44,165 bases of DNA from Nemertoderma westbladi (taxonomy: Eukaryota > Xenacoelomorpha > Nemertodermatida > Nemertodermatidae): positions 1 to 44,165 of the forward strand of contig JAUCBJ010002593.1 of the NCBI GenBank assembly GCA_032718475.1. Direction: 5' to 3'. The translations under genes and the position numbers were made by a program. Shown here in pieces: positions 1 through 11,790 of this stretch. Under the pieces are notes generated by a model that was not told where the DNA came from, made no database searches, and was given only the letters and a program-made list of their open reading frames with translations. Position 1 is the first letter of the stretch, and every line of letters begins with the position of its first letter.

Positions 1-3000
1 AGTGTCAAGCTTGGGGGAACTAATGAGACACCTCCAATGTTATATAGTGTCTGGTTGGAGATTTGTCCATTGTACTTGACACAATGAACCCGGCGTAGCA
101 TTCTTGTGAATGTGCCATCCAGAGATTTGGTGTCCTCAGCAGTTAGAGCCCAGCATGGACTCCCATAGAGGAGTACTGGAACTACTGCTGCTCTAAATAA
201 TCGGACCTTAAGTTTCCGATTAATTCTCGGTGACTTCCAAATCCTGGAAAGCCTATTCAAGGCTGCCCATGCCTTTCCCTTACGTATTCGAAGGTCCTCA
301 TCTGACTTCCGGATCCATGATCCCAGGTAACAGAAGTCGTCCACATGCTCAAGCATACCATCCTTTGAGCTTATGCTCATCCGATCAGAGACTTGCTGAG
401 AACTATCAAAGTTAACTGTCAAAATTTTGGTCTTTCTGGAGTTATAAAAAGACCAACACTAGAAGCAGCATGTTCTAATTAGCTGAGGAGCCGTTGGGCT
501 CCCTCTAGTGATTCTGAGAGTACTCCTAAGTCATCAGCAAAGTCTAGATCAGTTAGGTACTTGGCAGGATTTCCTCGACCTCTGGAGCCAGTAGGTGGAG
601 TTATCATCACCCCATCATCATTATGATGATCTAAGGACATGCGTAGAACATAGTCAACCACAATTATGAACAAGAATGGTGCAAGTGTGTCTCCCTGGAG
701 GACGCCCCATAACACTTCAAATGGTTCTGTGTCACCATCAACAGTAGACACAAATGTTGTCAAACCATCGTATACTGATCTGATTGCTGCAATAATTTCA
801 TCAGGAATCCCATATAATGAAAGTATGCTGAACATACATGAGCGGGAGACTGAATCAAAGGCCTTGAAGAAGTCAACAAAGATAACAGCCAGATGCCTGT
901 CTTTCTTTTTTGATAACTCTTCAATTATCCTTCTAAGTGCCAAAATGGGCTCCATGGTCCCACGACCTTTACGAAACCCATTCTGATTTCCACGGAGCAG
1001 TCTCTCAATGGGATCCCTGATGCGATTTAATATAATTCTATTGTATAGCTTTGCAGCAATCGAGATCAATGAGATTCCCCGAAAAGAATCATAGAGTGTT
1101 AGGTTGCCCTTCTTGGGAACTGGCACCAACTTATTTGTTTTCATTTCTTGTCGGACTCTTGTTGTACAGTACATGTCTACTATGATGGGATAGATGAGCT
1201 TTAAACACTCAGGTATTTTATAGACCTCAGGGGGAACACCATCAACTCCACTGGCACGATTGGTCTTAATGCTCTTTGCAGCAGCCTTCACTTCTGCAAA
1301 TGAGATATCACTAATGGGAATATCTGGGACTACAGACTCAGACACCTTTACTTCTATGAAGTTATAAGGCAATACCCTGTCATTATTGAGGAGCTTTTCA
1401 AAGTGGGCCTTCCAACCATTGAGGCGATCGGCTGGTGATTCAGTCTTAACCTTGGTGGTTGGTTGGCCTTTCCGCCCAGTAAGGAAGTTGATCGATTTCC
1501 ATGCCTGCGATGATTGCCTGCTGATGACGACATCAGCATCATTGATGGCTTCAACCTGTTGGTTTATTAGCTCCTGTAGATTAACAGAGTACTGCCTGTT
1601 CAGGGACCTAGATGCAGCCTTAACTGCATTCTTGGCCGCTGTAGTCTGTTTGAGTCGGGACTCTTTCTGCGCCTTATATACGTCATTTCGGCACTTCTGG
1701 ATTTTGTTGTCAGTCCAGGGGGCCCTTTTCCTGTTTCGAGGGTATACAGGAACTGTTTCTGCAGCTGCTAACTTAACTGCTTCTGTGAAGGCAGTATAGC
1801 CCTCACAGTGATCTGCTGCCTCAGAGGCAAGTACGTCATACCTGTTGCTCAGCTGTAGTGTGAAGCTGGATCTCACACTTGGCTGTTGCAACAGAGAGGA
1901 CCAGTCATGCTGTGGCAAGGCAGATTTCGTTGTTCTGCTAGCACGCAGACTAAGTCTTACCTTGGCCACAATAAGGCGGTGATCACTGGAGAAGGGTCGA
2001 AGTGTAAATGCATTACAGTCTTGTATAGAGCTCCTGTATTTCCTACGAAACAGAATATGGTCTATCTGGGACTTGTGACCACTGGGTCCACTATGAGTCC
2101 ATAGCTTTCCAGTTCGCTTCTTGAACTGGGTTCCAGCCGAAAACAATCCATTTCCAGAGATAAAATCCTGAAGATGGACAGAATTTCGGTTAACACTATT
2201 GCTATAGACCCAGGGCGATGTAGGTGATTGATGCAGACTTGCATTAAAGTCTCCCAGGAATGTTAAGAATGCATGCTGATCCACTCCATCAGTAGCTGCT
2301 TGTAGATTGTGGTAGAAATTTTCCACCTCCTCTACAGGGGCAACACTAGTTGGAGAGTAGCACACAATCAGAACCACCTTAGGAAACTTCTTAGCCAGTC
2401 TTCCAGAACATGAGAAGTGGCAACGGATGATGCGGTTAGAGATTTGGTCTATTTTGTCCAATGCTGCATGTGCAGTTGGATTCATCAATAGACCAATTCC
2501 ACCATTGCCACTATCATCTGCTGACGCGAGGGCGAGTCGCCAACCGCCCCCCATGTCCTTAATCAGAACCTCATCAGTCTGTCCAGTCTGCATTCGGTGC
2601 TCTTGAACACCCACTGCGCTAAGAGAAAGCTTATCTGCCAAGGCAGTCAGCTCACCTTGTCGCATTGGGGACCCGAGTGTTAGGGTGTTTACTGAGGCTA
2701 GTCTAGTGACTTGCCTCAGATTCACCAATGGCTTTGTTGGTCGTGGTGGAACATGAGAGTAGCCTCCAACTCCAGAATCCCTCTCCCCATCACAATCTGG
2801 CCTTCCTGGTGACCCAGGGTTTGGGCCAGAAAGGTCATCAGGAAAGGGATTCAAAGAATTGTTGGCTGCTCTCTCTCCAGTAGGGGGTGAGACAGGCAGC
2901 CGGTCAGGAGTTAACTGACGCCTGTGAGGCCGATTGTGTCCGGTAATTCCACTGGCCTCTAGTGGCCGGACCTCCGCATTGCTAATGTAATCCATAGTGG

Positions 3001-3085
3001 GGGTTGGGGGGTGCTTTTTTGCCGAGTCAGCTCTCGGGGCAAATACCACAACCTGGTTTGCCATTCCACAGCGTGGGTGTCGCAA
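1..3085 (-). pseudogene. LINE copy A endonuclease-reverse transcriptase ORF, broken near its 3' end
   Basis: The ORF reads from an ATG at 3085 for 868 codons. The endonuclease shows the expected residues: N133 (SVNTLTLG), Q161-E162 (VGVQEHRM), GDFN at 278-281, D342-H343 (SQIDHI) and SDH at 367-369. The RT follows with FRKGRGT, the motif VDFFKAFDSV, GVLQGDTLAPFLF and the catalytic FADD at about 849-852. A TAA at 479-481 replaces a serine codon kept in the copy at 6645-8648. About 40 bp further on, a missing A in a run (near 442) shifts the frame. The C-terminal region then continues to the window edge. The two lesions suggest this copy is dead, although both catalytic domains remain readable. 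RT catalyses target-primed copying in this family. Confidence 0.88.
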
Positions 3086-3490
3086 TGGAGTCAGATATGA
3101 GGCCCATCACCCATATCTACTCTGGCGCATATGACCCACCATTGGCTGTTGCAGCTCATCTGCTGGGTCATGCCCTGTACTCTTGCTGCCAGGTGCAGGT
3201 CGCAGTGAAGTGCTCTCAGAGTGGACATGAGAACACTCTACTCCTGACCAGCCATTGTAGATCACCATCTGCCTGGTCAGGCCATATACCCCTGCAGCCA
3301 AGTATATGGGTCCTTAATCCAGGACCAAGGGCGGCGTCCTTATCCCAGAACGAAGGGGGTCCTAGTTACAGGACCAGATTTGCCCTAGTAAGAGGGTCTA
3401 TGCAGCTACAGGTGGCACCTCCTTTATGCTGTATGGAGTGGAGGTGGCAAGTTTTCTTGATCAATGACCTAGAATACCTGACCTGACCTG
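1..3490 (-). mobile_element. RTE-like LINE, copy A (full 5' end, 3' end cut by the window)
   Basis: This is a non-LTR retrotransposon with one recognisable ORF carrying an apurinic-type endonuclease followed by reverse transcriptase. Its 5' end is placed at about 3490 because similarity to the copy ending at 13711 stops in both at the same motif, ACCTGACCTGACC on the plus strand. About 400 bp of 5' leader precedes the ORF. The left edge lies inside the C-terminal part of the ORF. Comparison with the 3' fragment at 5586-6224 suggests only about 290 bp is missing, giving a consensus of about 3.8 kb. The clade is inferred from the endonuclease-RT layout and the C-terminal region, so the RTE assignment is tentative. 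It lies in an intron, antisense to the host gene. Confidence 0.9.
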
Positions 3491-3542
3491 GAACATCATC
3501 ATAAACAACATTGGTGAAATTATAGAACATGTTTATTCGCAG

Positions 3543-4710
3543 ATACCCAGACATCCACAACTGCACCCACAACAACACCTGTAGCCACAACAACACCAGT
3601 AGCATCAACAACACCTGGAGCCACAACAACACCAGTAGCATCAACAACATCTGGAGCCACAACAACACCTGTAGCCACAACAACACCAGTAGCATCAACA
3701 ACATCTGGAGCCACAACAACACCTGTAGCCACAACAACACCAGTAGCATCAACAACACCTGTAGCCACAACAACACCAGTAGCATCAACAACACCTGGAG
3801 CCACAACAACACCTGTAGCCACAACAATACCTGTAGCCACAACAAAACCTGTAGACACAACACCAGCAGCCACAACAACACCTGGAGCTACAACAACACT
3901 TGTAGCCACAACAACACCTGTAGCCACAACAACACCTGCAGCCACAACAACACCTGTAACCACAACAATACCTGAAGCTACAACAACATCTGGAGCCACA
4001 ACAACACATGGAGCAACAACAACACCTATTGCCACAACAATATCAGGAGCTACAACAACACATGGAGCCACAACAACAAATGGAGCAACAACAACACCTA
4101 TTGCCACAACAACACCAGGAGCTACAACAACACCAGGTGCTACAACAACACAACGAGCTACAACAACAACTGGATCTACAACACCTGGAGCCACAACAAC
4201 TAATGGAGCCAGAACAACACCTGGACCCACAACAACACCTATCGCAACAACATCACTCGGAGCTACAACAACACCTGGAGCTACAACAACGCATGGAGCC
4301 ACAACAACACCTATTGCCACAACAACACAAGGAGCTGCTACAACACATGGACCTACAACAACACCAGGAGCTACAACACATGGACCTACAACAACACCAG
4401 GAGCTACAACACCTGGAGCTACAACAACACCAGGAGCTACAACACCTGAAGCTACAACAACTAATGGAGCCACAACATCTGGACCCACAACAACACCTCT
4501 CGCAACAACATCACCCGCAGCCACAACAACACCCTGGAGCTACAACAACACATGGACCCACAACACCAGGAGCTACAACTAATGGAATGGCATCAACAAC
4601 AACGCATGGATTTACTGCAACAACTGTTTCCCAAACTGCAACATCAATTTCTCAAGCTTCCACAACTGATTCGCAATCTAGGATAACCAGTTCTACTTCC
4701 AAGTCAACAA
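3543..4710 (+). CDS. Host gene exon: mucin-like Thr/Pro-rich tandem repeat region (one frameshift)
   Basis: The exon encodes dozens of six-residue repeats of the type TTTPVA, TTTPGA, ASTTPGA and TTTPIA (an 18-bp unit, often paired as 36 bp). Such PTS regions are heavily O-glycosylated in mucins and surface proteins. An acceptor TTTATTCGCAG precedes 3543 and a donor GTTAGT follows 4710. The exon begins with two bases of a split codon and ends with one, so it is phase 1-1. Its length of 1168 nt is one more than a multiple of three. The frame is open from the acceptor to about 4531, then an extra C in ACACCCTGG (4532-4534) shifts it. After that point the same Thr-rich protein continues in the next frame, less repetitive, to the donor. 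A sequencing error or a true frameshift are both possible. Upstream exons lie outside the window. Confidence 0.8.
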
Positions 4711-5585
4711 GTTAGTATTTATTCACATTAACGCACAGAAACTCAAATTTATGATGTCAAATATTTTTGAGGTCGAAGTAGATTGAGATTGAAATATTTT
4801 TTATTATTGTTTTTTTTATTATTCCACTTTAATATATTTATGGCATTGTGAATTATTTCGATTACAGCCTGGGTAGTGGTAACTTGGGAACAAAGCCCCC
4901 GCAAATTGAAACAAAGCCCCCGCAAATTGAAACAAAGCCCCCGCAAATTGGAACAAAGCCCCCGCAAATTGGAACAAAGCCCCCACAAATTGGTTTAAGG
5001 AACTGATTTCATGTCAAAGCAAATAAACAGTCGTTAATTATTCATTCAAAAATTACTTTCACTTTCAAATAGTAAAGTATATTATCTTCTACCACATTCA
5101 AATTAGAACCAATAGGAGTCCTGATTAAAAATTTTCATCAAAAGCATCAGCTATCCGAATTTACAGTATGTTGAGCAGAAACCTAATGAGTTTTTATATC
5201 AACATTTGGAACATATTTCAATAATTCTTCCCTGATGTCTTCAATTGGGGACTTATTTGATAATACCAATTTTTTCAGCAAAGAAGTTTGTTTTAAAACT
5301 GTCCCTTTCTTCTTTAGTAGCAGTGTTGATGTAACCAGGAAACAATAACCAAGGCTTCAAGTCCTTATCCTTGTGTACAAATTCTAAGGTTTATAGTTGT
5401 AACGTCTTTGACAAAATTCGATCTTCTACAATAGTTGAAACATGTTAAATCAAAACAAATATAATAATTGGTAAATCAAAACAAATATAATAGGCTACTA
5501 TGTGATGTATAAATCCAAGGAATTACTCGCAATGGAATAATACCATAGGAGCTGGCCGATGAAACATTAACAACATTCCACTCCA
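4711..5585. other. Intron sequence between host exons (AT-rich, one minisatellite)
   Basis: AT-rich sequence follows the mucin exon donor. Apart from the 21-bp tandem repeat at 4888-4993 I see no gene, RNA or recognisable element. The stretch ends at the (ACT)n tail of a LINE fragment. Confidence 0.6.
4888..4993. repeat. 21-bp minisatellite, five copies
   Basis: The unit reads about AACAAAGCCCCCGCAAATTG(A/G) and repeats head to tail five times with very few differences, the last copy having CCCCCA. It lies in the intron 180 bp downstream of the mucin exon. No spacers are present, so it is not a CRISPR array. Confidence 0.9.
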
Positions 5586-6224
5586 CTACTACTACTACTA
5601 GGATCGGCATGCTGCATTGCAGCTGCATTTTTAAGAATGCTGTGCCGGCTTATCGACAAAATTGCACCGCCACAACTCCCTATCACCCATGCCATTTGCT
5701 AGATCATCCGCATCTTCAAGGCCAGTGTCCTTTAAGATGCGTCTCAAGAAAGTCATGGGCTGTCCACCATGCTTATTCACTCCATGAGGCTGCCAAAGAA
5801 CAAGATTATGCACTGGCTGGTCCTCACGGCGAAAGCAATGTCCTGCAAAGCGGAGGCGATTTTGCTCTAGTGTCAAGCTTGGGGGAACCAATGAGACACC
5901 TCCAATGTTATATAGTGTCTGGTTGGAGATGTGTGCATTGTACTTGACACAATGAACCCGGCATAGCATTCTTGTGAATGTGCCATCCATAGATTTGGTG
6001 TCCTCAGCAGTTAGAGCCCAGCATAGACTCCCATAGAGGAGTACTGGAACTACTGCTGCTCTAAATAATCGGACCTTAAGTTTCCGATTAATTCTCGGTG
6101 ACTTCCAAATCCTGGGAAGCCTATTCAAGGCTGCCCATGCCTTTCCCTTACGTATTCGAAGGTCCTCACCTGACTTCCGGATCCATGATCCCAGCTAACA
6201 GAAGTCATCCACATGCTCAAGCAT
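5586..6224 (-). mobile_element. RTE-like LINE, copy B (5'-truncated 3' end)
   Basis: This fragment holds the C-terminal part of the LINE ORF and the 3' terminus. On the minus strand the ORF portion ends shortly before the 3' end at about 5631. The element then finishes with GATCC followed by (TAG)n, seen on the plus strand as ACTACTACTACTA at 5584-5600. Similarity to copy A ends abruptly at about 6224. The 5' truncation is typical of incomplete target-primed reverse transcription. This copy defines the part of the element that copy A loses at the window edge. Confidence 0.88.
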
Positions 6225-6644
6225 GTCCACTCCACATGTCCACAGCACTTGGAACCAAGTAATCATCATATTGTATAAACATAAAGCTCATGAAGAGTAA
6301 ATTTATCAATTATCAATAATCAGTTATCAATTCTTGACTCGTAATGTAAATCCTTAATCTACATAATCTAATGTATAATCAACAAAATTATATTTGCTAT
6401 AATTATAAGCTATCCACCCGCAATCCTCAAAATATTCCACATCACTTCGGCTGACAACCAATAATTAGCTTGGAGGACTACATTCGAACTTAAATCAGCC
6501 ATGATGCGTCTAAAGATAAAACAAACAGCTTCTTTGACTCATCATCAATATATACCTCAGGTTCAACAAGAACTCGTCAGTAAATATCGGTAAATATTAT
6601 GCGGTGCCGGCGGTTAATCAGCAGTCAGATGTTCACCGTAACAT
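6225..6644. other. Intron sequence between two LINE fragments
   Basis: AT-rich sequence with no gene or repeat that I recognise. A short inverted repeat (AGATGTT...AACATCT, 6628-6645) sits exactly at the junction with the next LINE copy. Confidence 0.5.
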
Positions 6645-8648
6645 CTGGAACTACTGCTGCTCTAAATAATCGGACCTTAAGTTTCCGATTAATTCTTGGT
6701 GACTTCCAAATCCTGGAAAGCCTATTCAAGGCTTCCCATGCCTTTCCCTTACGTATTCGAAGGTCCTCACCTGACTTCTGGATCCATGATCCCAGGTAAC
6801 AGAAGTCGTCCACATGCTCAAGCATACCATCCTTTTAGCTTATGCTCATCCAATCAGAGACTTGCTGAGGACTTTCAAAGTTAACTGTCAAAATTTTGGT
6901 CTTTCTGGAGTTAATAAAAAGACCAACACTAGAAGCAGCATGTTCTAATGAGCTGAGGAGCCGGTGGGCTCCCTCTAATGATTCTGAGAGTACTCCAAAG
7001 TCATTAGCAAAGTCTAGATCAGTTAGGTACTTGGCAGGATTTCCTCGACTTATGAAGCCAGTAGGTGGAGTTATCATCACCCCATCATCATTATGATGAT
7101 CTATGTACATGCGTAGAACATAGTCAACCACAATAATGAACAACAATGGTGCAAGTGTGTCTCCTTGGAGGATGCCCCATAACACTTCAAATGGTTCTGT
7201 GTCACCATCAACAGTAGACACAAATGTTGTCGAACGAGAGCGAGAGACTGAATCAAAGGCCTTGAAGAAGTCAACAAAGATAACAGCCAGGTGCCTGTCT
7301 TCCTTTTTTGATAATTCTTCAATTATCCTTCTAAGTGCCAAAATGGGATCCATGGTCCCACGACCTTTACGGAACCCATTCTGATTTCCACGGAGCAGTC
7401 TCTCAATGGGATCCCTGATGCGATTTAATATAATCCTATTGTATAGCTTTGCAGCAATCAAGATCAATGAGATTCCCCAAAAAGAACCATAGAGTGATAG
7501 GTTGCCAACTTGGCAACTGGCACCAACTTATTTGTTTTCATTTCTTGTGGGACTCTTGTTGTTCGGTACATGTCTACTATGATGGGATAGATGAGCTTAT
7601 GAAGGTCATTTCGGCACTTCTGAATTTTGTTGTCAGTCCAGGGGGCCCTTTTCCTGTTTCGAGGGTATACAGGAACTGTTTCTGCAGCTGCTAACTTAAC
7701 TGCTTCTGTAAAGGCAGTATAGCCCTCACAGTGATCTGCCGCCTCAGAGGCAAGAGCCTCATACCTGTTGCTCAGCTGTAGTGTGAAGCTGGATCTCACA
7801 CTTGGCTGTTGCAACAGAGAGGACCAGTCATGCCGCGGCAAGGCAGATTTCGTTGTTCTGCTAGCACGCAGAATAAGTCTTACCTTGGCCACAATAAGGC
7901 GGTGATCACTGGAGAAGGGTCGAAGTGTAAATGCATTACAGTCTTGTATAGAGCTCCTGTATTTCCTACGAAACAGAATATGGACTAATAGAATATATAC
8001 TATGAGTCCATAGCTTTCCAGTTCGCTTCTTGAACTGGGTTCCAGCCGAAAACATCCATTTCCAGAGATAAAATCCTGAAGATGGACAGAATTTCGGTTA
8101 ACACTATTACTATAGACCCAGGGCGATGTAGGTGATTGATGCAGACTTGCATTAAAGTCTCCCAGGAATGTTAAGAATGCATGCTGATCCACTCCATCAA
8201 TAGCTGCTTGTAGATTGTGGTAGAAATTTTCCACCTCGTCGACAGGGGCAACACTAGTTGGAGAGTAGCACACAATCAGAACCACCTTAGGAAAATTCTT
8301 AGCCAGTCTTCCAGAACATGAGAAGTGGCAACGGATGATGCGGTTAGAGATTTGGTCTAGTTTGTCCAATGCTGCATGTGCAGTTGGATTCATCAATAGA
8401 CCAATTCCACCATTGCCACTATCATCTGCTGACGCGAGGGAGAGTCGCCAACCGCCCCCCATGTCCTTAATCAGAACCTCATCAGTCTGTCCAGTCTGCA
8501 TTCGGTGCTCTTGAACACCCACTGCGCTAAGAGAAAGCTTATCTGCCAAGGCAGTTGTATTGGCTTGTTGCATTGGGAACCCAAGTGTTAGGGTGTTTAC
8601 TGTGGCTAGTCTAGTGACTTGCCTCAGATTCACCAATGGCTTTGTTGG
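6645..8648 (-). mobile_element. RTE-like LINE, copy C (both ends missing, internally deleted)
   Basis: This copy covers the RT C-terminal part through the endonuclease but lacks both the (TAG)n 3' end and the 5' leader. Against copy A it has lost about 75 bp in the RT around 7231 and about 480 bp linking RT and endonuclease around 7597. It also has a replaced stretch near 7983-8008. Two reading frames survive: an RT piece at 6835-7467 with ILQGDTLAP and DFANDFGV (so the FADD aspartates are changed to FAND), and an endonuclease piece at 7464-8666 that still has QEHRM, GDFN and SDH. It keeps the serine codon where copy A has a stop. It is inactive. Confidence 0.88.
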
Positions 8649-9150
8649 GAGGAGGAAGAAAGACACTGGTCGAGAGTGGCAGGGAGGGGAGGACAGCCGG
8701 ACTCGTTATATTTATATTACTTTTTGTTTTAAACGACATATTTTACTCGAAGTGGATCCTTCCCCTACATAATCCACGAAAATAAATATACACTACACTA
8801 CTACTTTGTACCCGATATGTGGTCCTCTCTATTTCAGCTTTGAAATTATAATCGTGAATCAATAAGGAGTCTCTGTTATGATCTACATAGAAGATATGGT
8901 TATTGATACCATTATAATGTAACAATGGATTCTAGATTTCATTTATGGGTAAATCCCTATAGATCTTGAAGTATTAAAAATTTATTCCAGAACCATAGTT
9001 CAAAGTTCAGCATTTTATAGCACTCATCGCTTAGAAATTTTACAGTATATATTGTTTATCTGACTTAAGTTGTTTAGGTTGAACAAAGCCTAGGCCTACA
9101 CAGTAAACAACAGGTCCTCCAAAGAGTGTGTGCCTATATTATATCCTGAA

Positions 9151-9195
9151 GGGGAAGTTAGATTCACTGCATAAATGCAGTTTATCTAACTCCCC
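9151..9195. repeat. Imperfect hairpin
   Basis: AGTTAGATTCACTGCAT and its near reverse complement ATGCAGTTTATCTAACT are separated by only two bases, matching at 15 of 17 positions. They are flanked by GGGGA and TCCCC, which extend the stem with one bulge. The function is unknown. It could be the end of a small inverted-repeat element. Confidence 0.55.
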
Positions 9196-9991
9196 CCAAA
9201 TATCCACTGTTGAATAAAATTGAAGCGATATATTAAGTCTGAAATTGTCGAGTTTTTAATTGTGTGTTCCATTTGTTATTTGATCTCTATTAATTGTTTA
9301 AAGTGCATTTAATATCACACTAGTTTTTTAGAATATTACAAATTTTATTATTTAAGTTATTTGTACACCTATCCATGATGCACTCATTAAGGTCCAAACA
9401 ACATATTAATATGAAAATAAAGTATCTGCAACGAAAAGAACCCAATACTATTCTAATTGATCTCATTAAAAAATTTTCACTTTCGCACACTTATTTGTAC
9501 AAGTGCAATTTAGCTGATCCTAAAGGTGGTTCCTATTTAACACACTTATGTTTATCCTATACCGATCTACAATGGTGTATGATCAAGTGTCAGTTACTAA
9601 AAGTGTCAAAAATGCAATTTAATAAATCGCGACATTTGCGATTTTTAACAATATTCAAGGAGATTTTAAATAAATTTAAATAGACATAAAAAGTTAAACA
9701 AAATGTTAAGATTTATAGTTAGAAATCGATCCAAACTACATTATAATCCAAAAAATAAAATTCCACGATGAATAGAACTGGAAATAATATTGTTTGAAAT
9801 ATCGAAAAAATGTCCACTATTTAGGTGCATTTTGCACTAAGTCCACTTGCGTCTTTTCCCAAGTTGTATCCTATTTCACACACTACAATCTATCCTCTAT
9901 CCAATGAAAAAAGTTTCAGATGAAACGGCCCAGTAGAACCGAAGTTATTGATGTTTAAAAATAGTCACTCGAAAATTTCAAATTATCTTGG

Positions 9992-10050
9992 TCACGTAGT
10001 CTAGTGGTTATCCTTATCAATCACGTTTGAAACCTGGATAGTACTTAAGT
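9992..10050 (+). repeat. tRNA-like fragment, possible SINE head
   Basis: The order and spacing of TAGTCTAGTGGTTA and GTTTGAAACCTGG resemble the internal RNA polymerase III A and B boxes of a tRNA. The cloverleaf is not convincing, so a degenerate tRNA-derived SINE head or chance are the alternatives. Confidence 0.25.
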
Positions 10051-10709
10051 CATATCTGAACCCAATCTGAACCCAATCTGGACCCAATCTCAAGAATTAT
10101 ACCAAATCTGAAGCCAATCTGAATCGAAAATAGAAAGAGGGGTGAAAATTATTAATTTTTGCATTAATAATTTTGAAATTTGAAGAAATTTTTCATATCA
10201 TTTTTCATATTTAAATGTTGTATTGTACCACCTGCAGCTGCAGTACTACCGCTGACAGCATACATCTGTACATAGGCTACCTACATTACAATTCTAAGTT
10301 CGTGGGTACGAAATCCAATATTGACCATTCTTAATTTTTTGCAAAAAAAAGTTTTTTTATTTTTTCACTAAAATCGCTCTAACTTCGGTTCTGATGGTCC
10401 AAATTCAATAAAATTGGTAATCTTTGCCGTAATTTTTTTCTCTATCTTTTGAGAAGGGGTAATTTTTGGCCCCAAAAAAAATGAAAAAAAGAGCCAAAAT
10501 TACGCAATACTTTTCGACCCTTAAAATTAGTAATTTTAATTATAAATGTTAAGAAAAAAATAGCGGATTAATTTGCTACATTTCACAGGTACTTTTGGCG
10601 CAATACGCATAATTATAATGGAGTAGCGATTTTTTTTTTAATTTTCGTCTCTTTTTATAAATATTATATTTCACACGATCGTCTGCCGCTCCAGTTTTAT
10701 AATAGCTAC

Positions 10710-11610
10710 GGCGCTGTAATTAACGCTGAAAGATAGATAATTTAACGCTCTATAAGACTGTTTAAATACGTTTCCCAGACGTTGAGTAGTTTTCGAGCTA
10801 GACGAGTTCCAGCGCAGCGAGTTTGAAACCTCGAAATTTTATTATAGGCCCACATTTTTTAAATATCGTTTACGCAGCAAAACCAATAGAATATTAGGAT
10901 TCCCTGTATCAATATTAACCGTATAAAATGTACCTTAACCTTCTAGAGTCATAAAATAAAAAAGTTATTAGTTATAAATCCTTTTTCAGTTTCTGGCCCT
11001 TTTTGGACCCTTTTGCCGACATATTTTTTTGTACCCCCATTCGATAGGAACGTAGCCCCCTGTGGTCTTTTACGCGATCCGAAAAAGAATTGACAGATTA
11101 CTACTCCCGTTGTCGAATTACAAATTTCGGAAATATGAATTATATAAAAAAGATGGAAAAACGGACAAAGTTACGGCCCCTTTCTCCACCCGTAATATTA
11201 ATAAATATTTTACCACCATTCGATACAAAGGTAGTACCACTCTTCCCCTATCCAACCGCGTTACTTTCGTCCCCGTACGATTAATGGATCGGGCTGAATG
11301 GTCTGCAGATCGTGTGTCAGGGTTCCTATGCTGATTAAACTTGTCCACATGGGTGTAAACCAAAGTGGATATTTCTTCTGTGCTGACAGGAACTTTTGGA
11401 ACCTTAAGCCGATATAAGTCTTCCCATGGCATTTCATTAAATTTAAAAAGCGTATGGAGGTCCGGTTGAGCGGAGTGTGTTATCATATTTAGGCCTTTTT
11501 CAGTCACTCATAGGAAAGTACAACGTTATTCCCGTGCTCTGCCAGAAATGGCAACCATGCCTCAAAGAATAACTATATTCAGTGTTGTAAAAACCACTGA
11601 TACCCCGTAT
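10710..11610. repeat. 0.9-kb interspersed repeat X, copy 1
   Basis: This block is nearly identical to 29208-30118. Both start at GGCGCTGTAATTAACGCTG and both end at ACCACTGATACCCCGTAT. It holds an open minus-strand frame at 11118-11507 (with MPWEDLYRLKVPKVPV) that is partly conserved in the second copy, but I recognise no domain and cannot say it is coding. In the second copy the repeat sits directly upstream of a Penelope-like RT, so it could be part of such an element. Here no RT follows. Confidence 0.85.
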
Positions 11611-11790
11611 GCCGGCCATGCTTGTTAATTAATTATAAATTAATTGTTGTGGGGTGGGTGACGGCGAATTAAATATATGTTATAGTACATTATGATAATG
11701 CTCACCATAGCGAAAAATATCAACCGCCCCTATTGGGGCTCGAACTCGGTACCTAGGTTTCAAACTTCCGGTTATCTTCAGCGGTTATTG
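11611..11790. other. Intron sequence between repeat X and LINE copy D
   Basis: The minus strand of 11735-11765 reads GAGTTCGAGCCCC in a context like a tRNA T arm, next to AACCGCTGAAGATAACCGG. This suggests another tRNA-derived relic, but no complete cloverleaf is visible. Confidence 0.3.

Larger units (their letters stand above)
8649..10709. other. Intron sequence, AT-rich, no gene seen
   Basis: No coding region is supported. Two small items stand out. One is an imperfect hairpin at 9151-9195 with arms of about 17 nt around GCATAAATGC. The other is a tRNA-like stretch at about 9992-10050, with TAGTCTAGTGGTTA resembling an A box and GTTTGAAACCTGG resembling a B box, followed by three or four short degenerate repeats of CTGAACCCAAT (10057-10090). 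The open frame at 9375-9683 shows no domain and is probably chance. Confidence 0.5.

Noticed and set aside
3520-4524. Long antisense open frame rich in Val/Ala/Gly across the mucin exon, and a Gln/His-rich plus frame from 4008
   Set aside because: Both are alternative readings of the same 18-bp repeat. The Thr/Pro frame has splice sites, phase agreement and the right composition.
4888-4993. CRISPR-like array
   Set aside because: Units are contiguous with no spacers, and the locus is an intron of an animal gene.
9375-9683. 102-codon open frame
   Set aside because: It is AT-rich, with no homology pattern, no splice context and no repeat copy. Chance is the simplest explanation.
11118-11507. 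Protein-coding gene in repeat X
   Set aside because: The open frame is only partly kept in the second copy, which has indels, and no domain is recognisable. It is described as a repeat instead.
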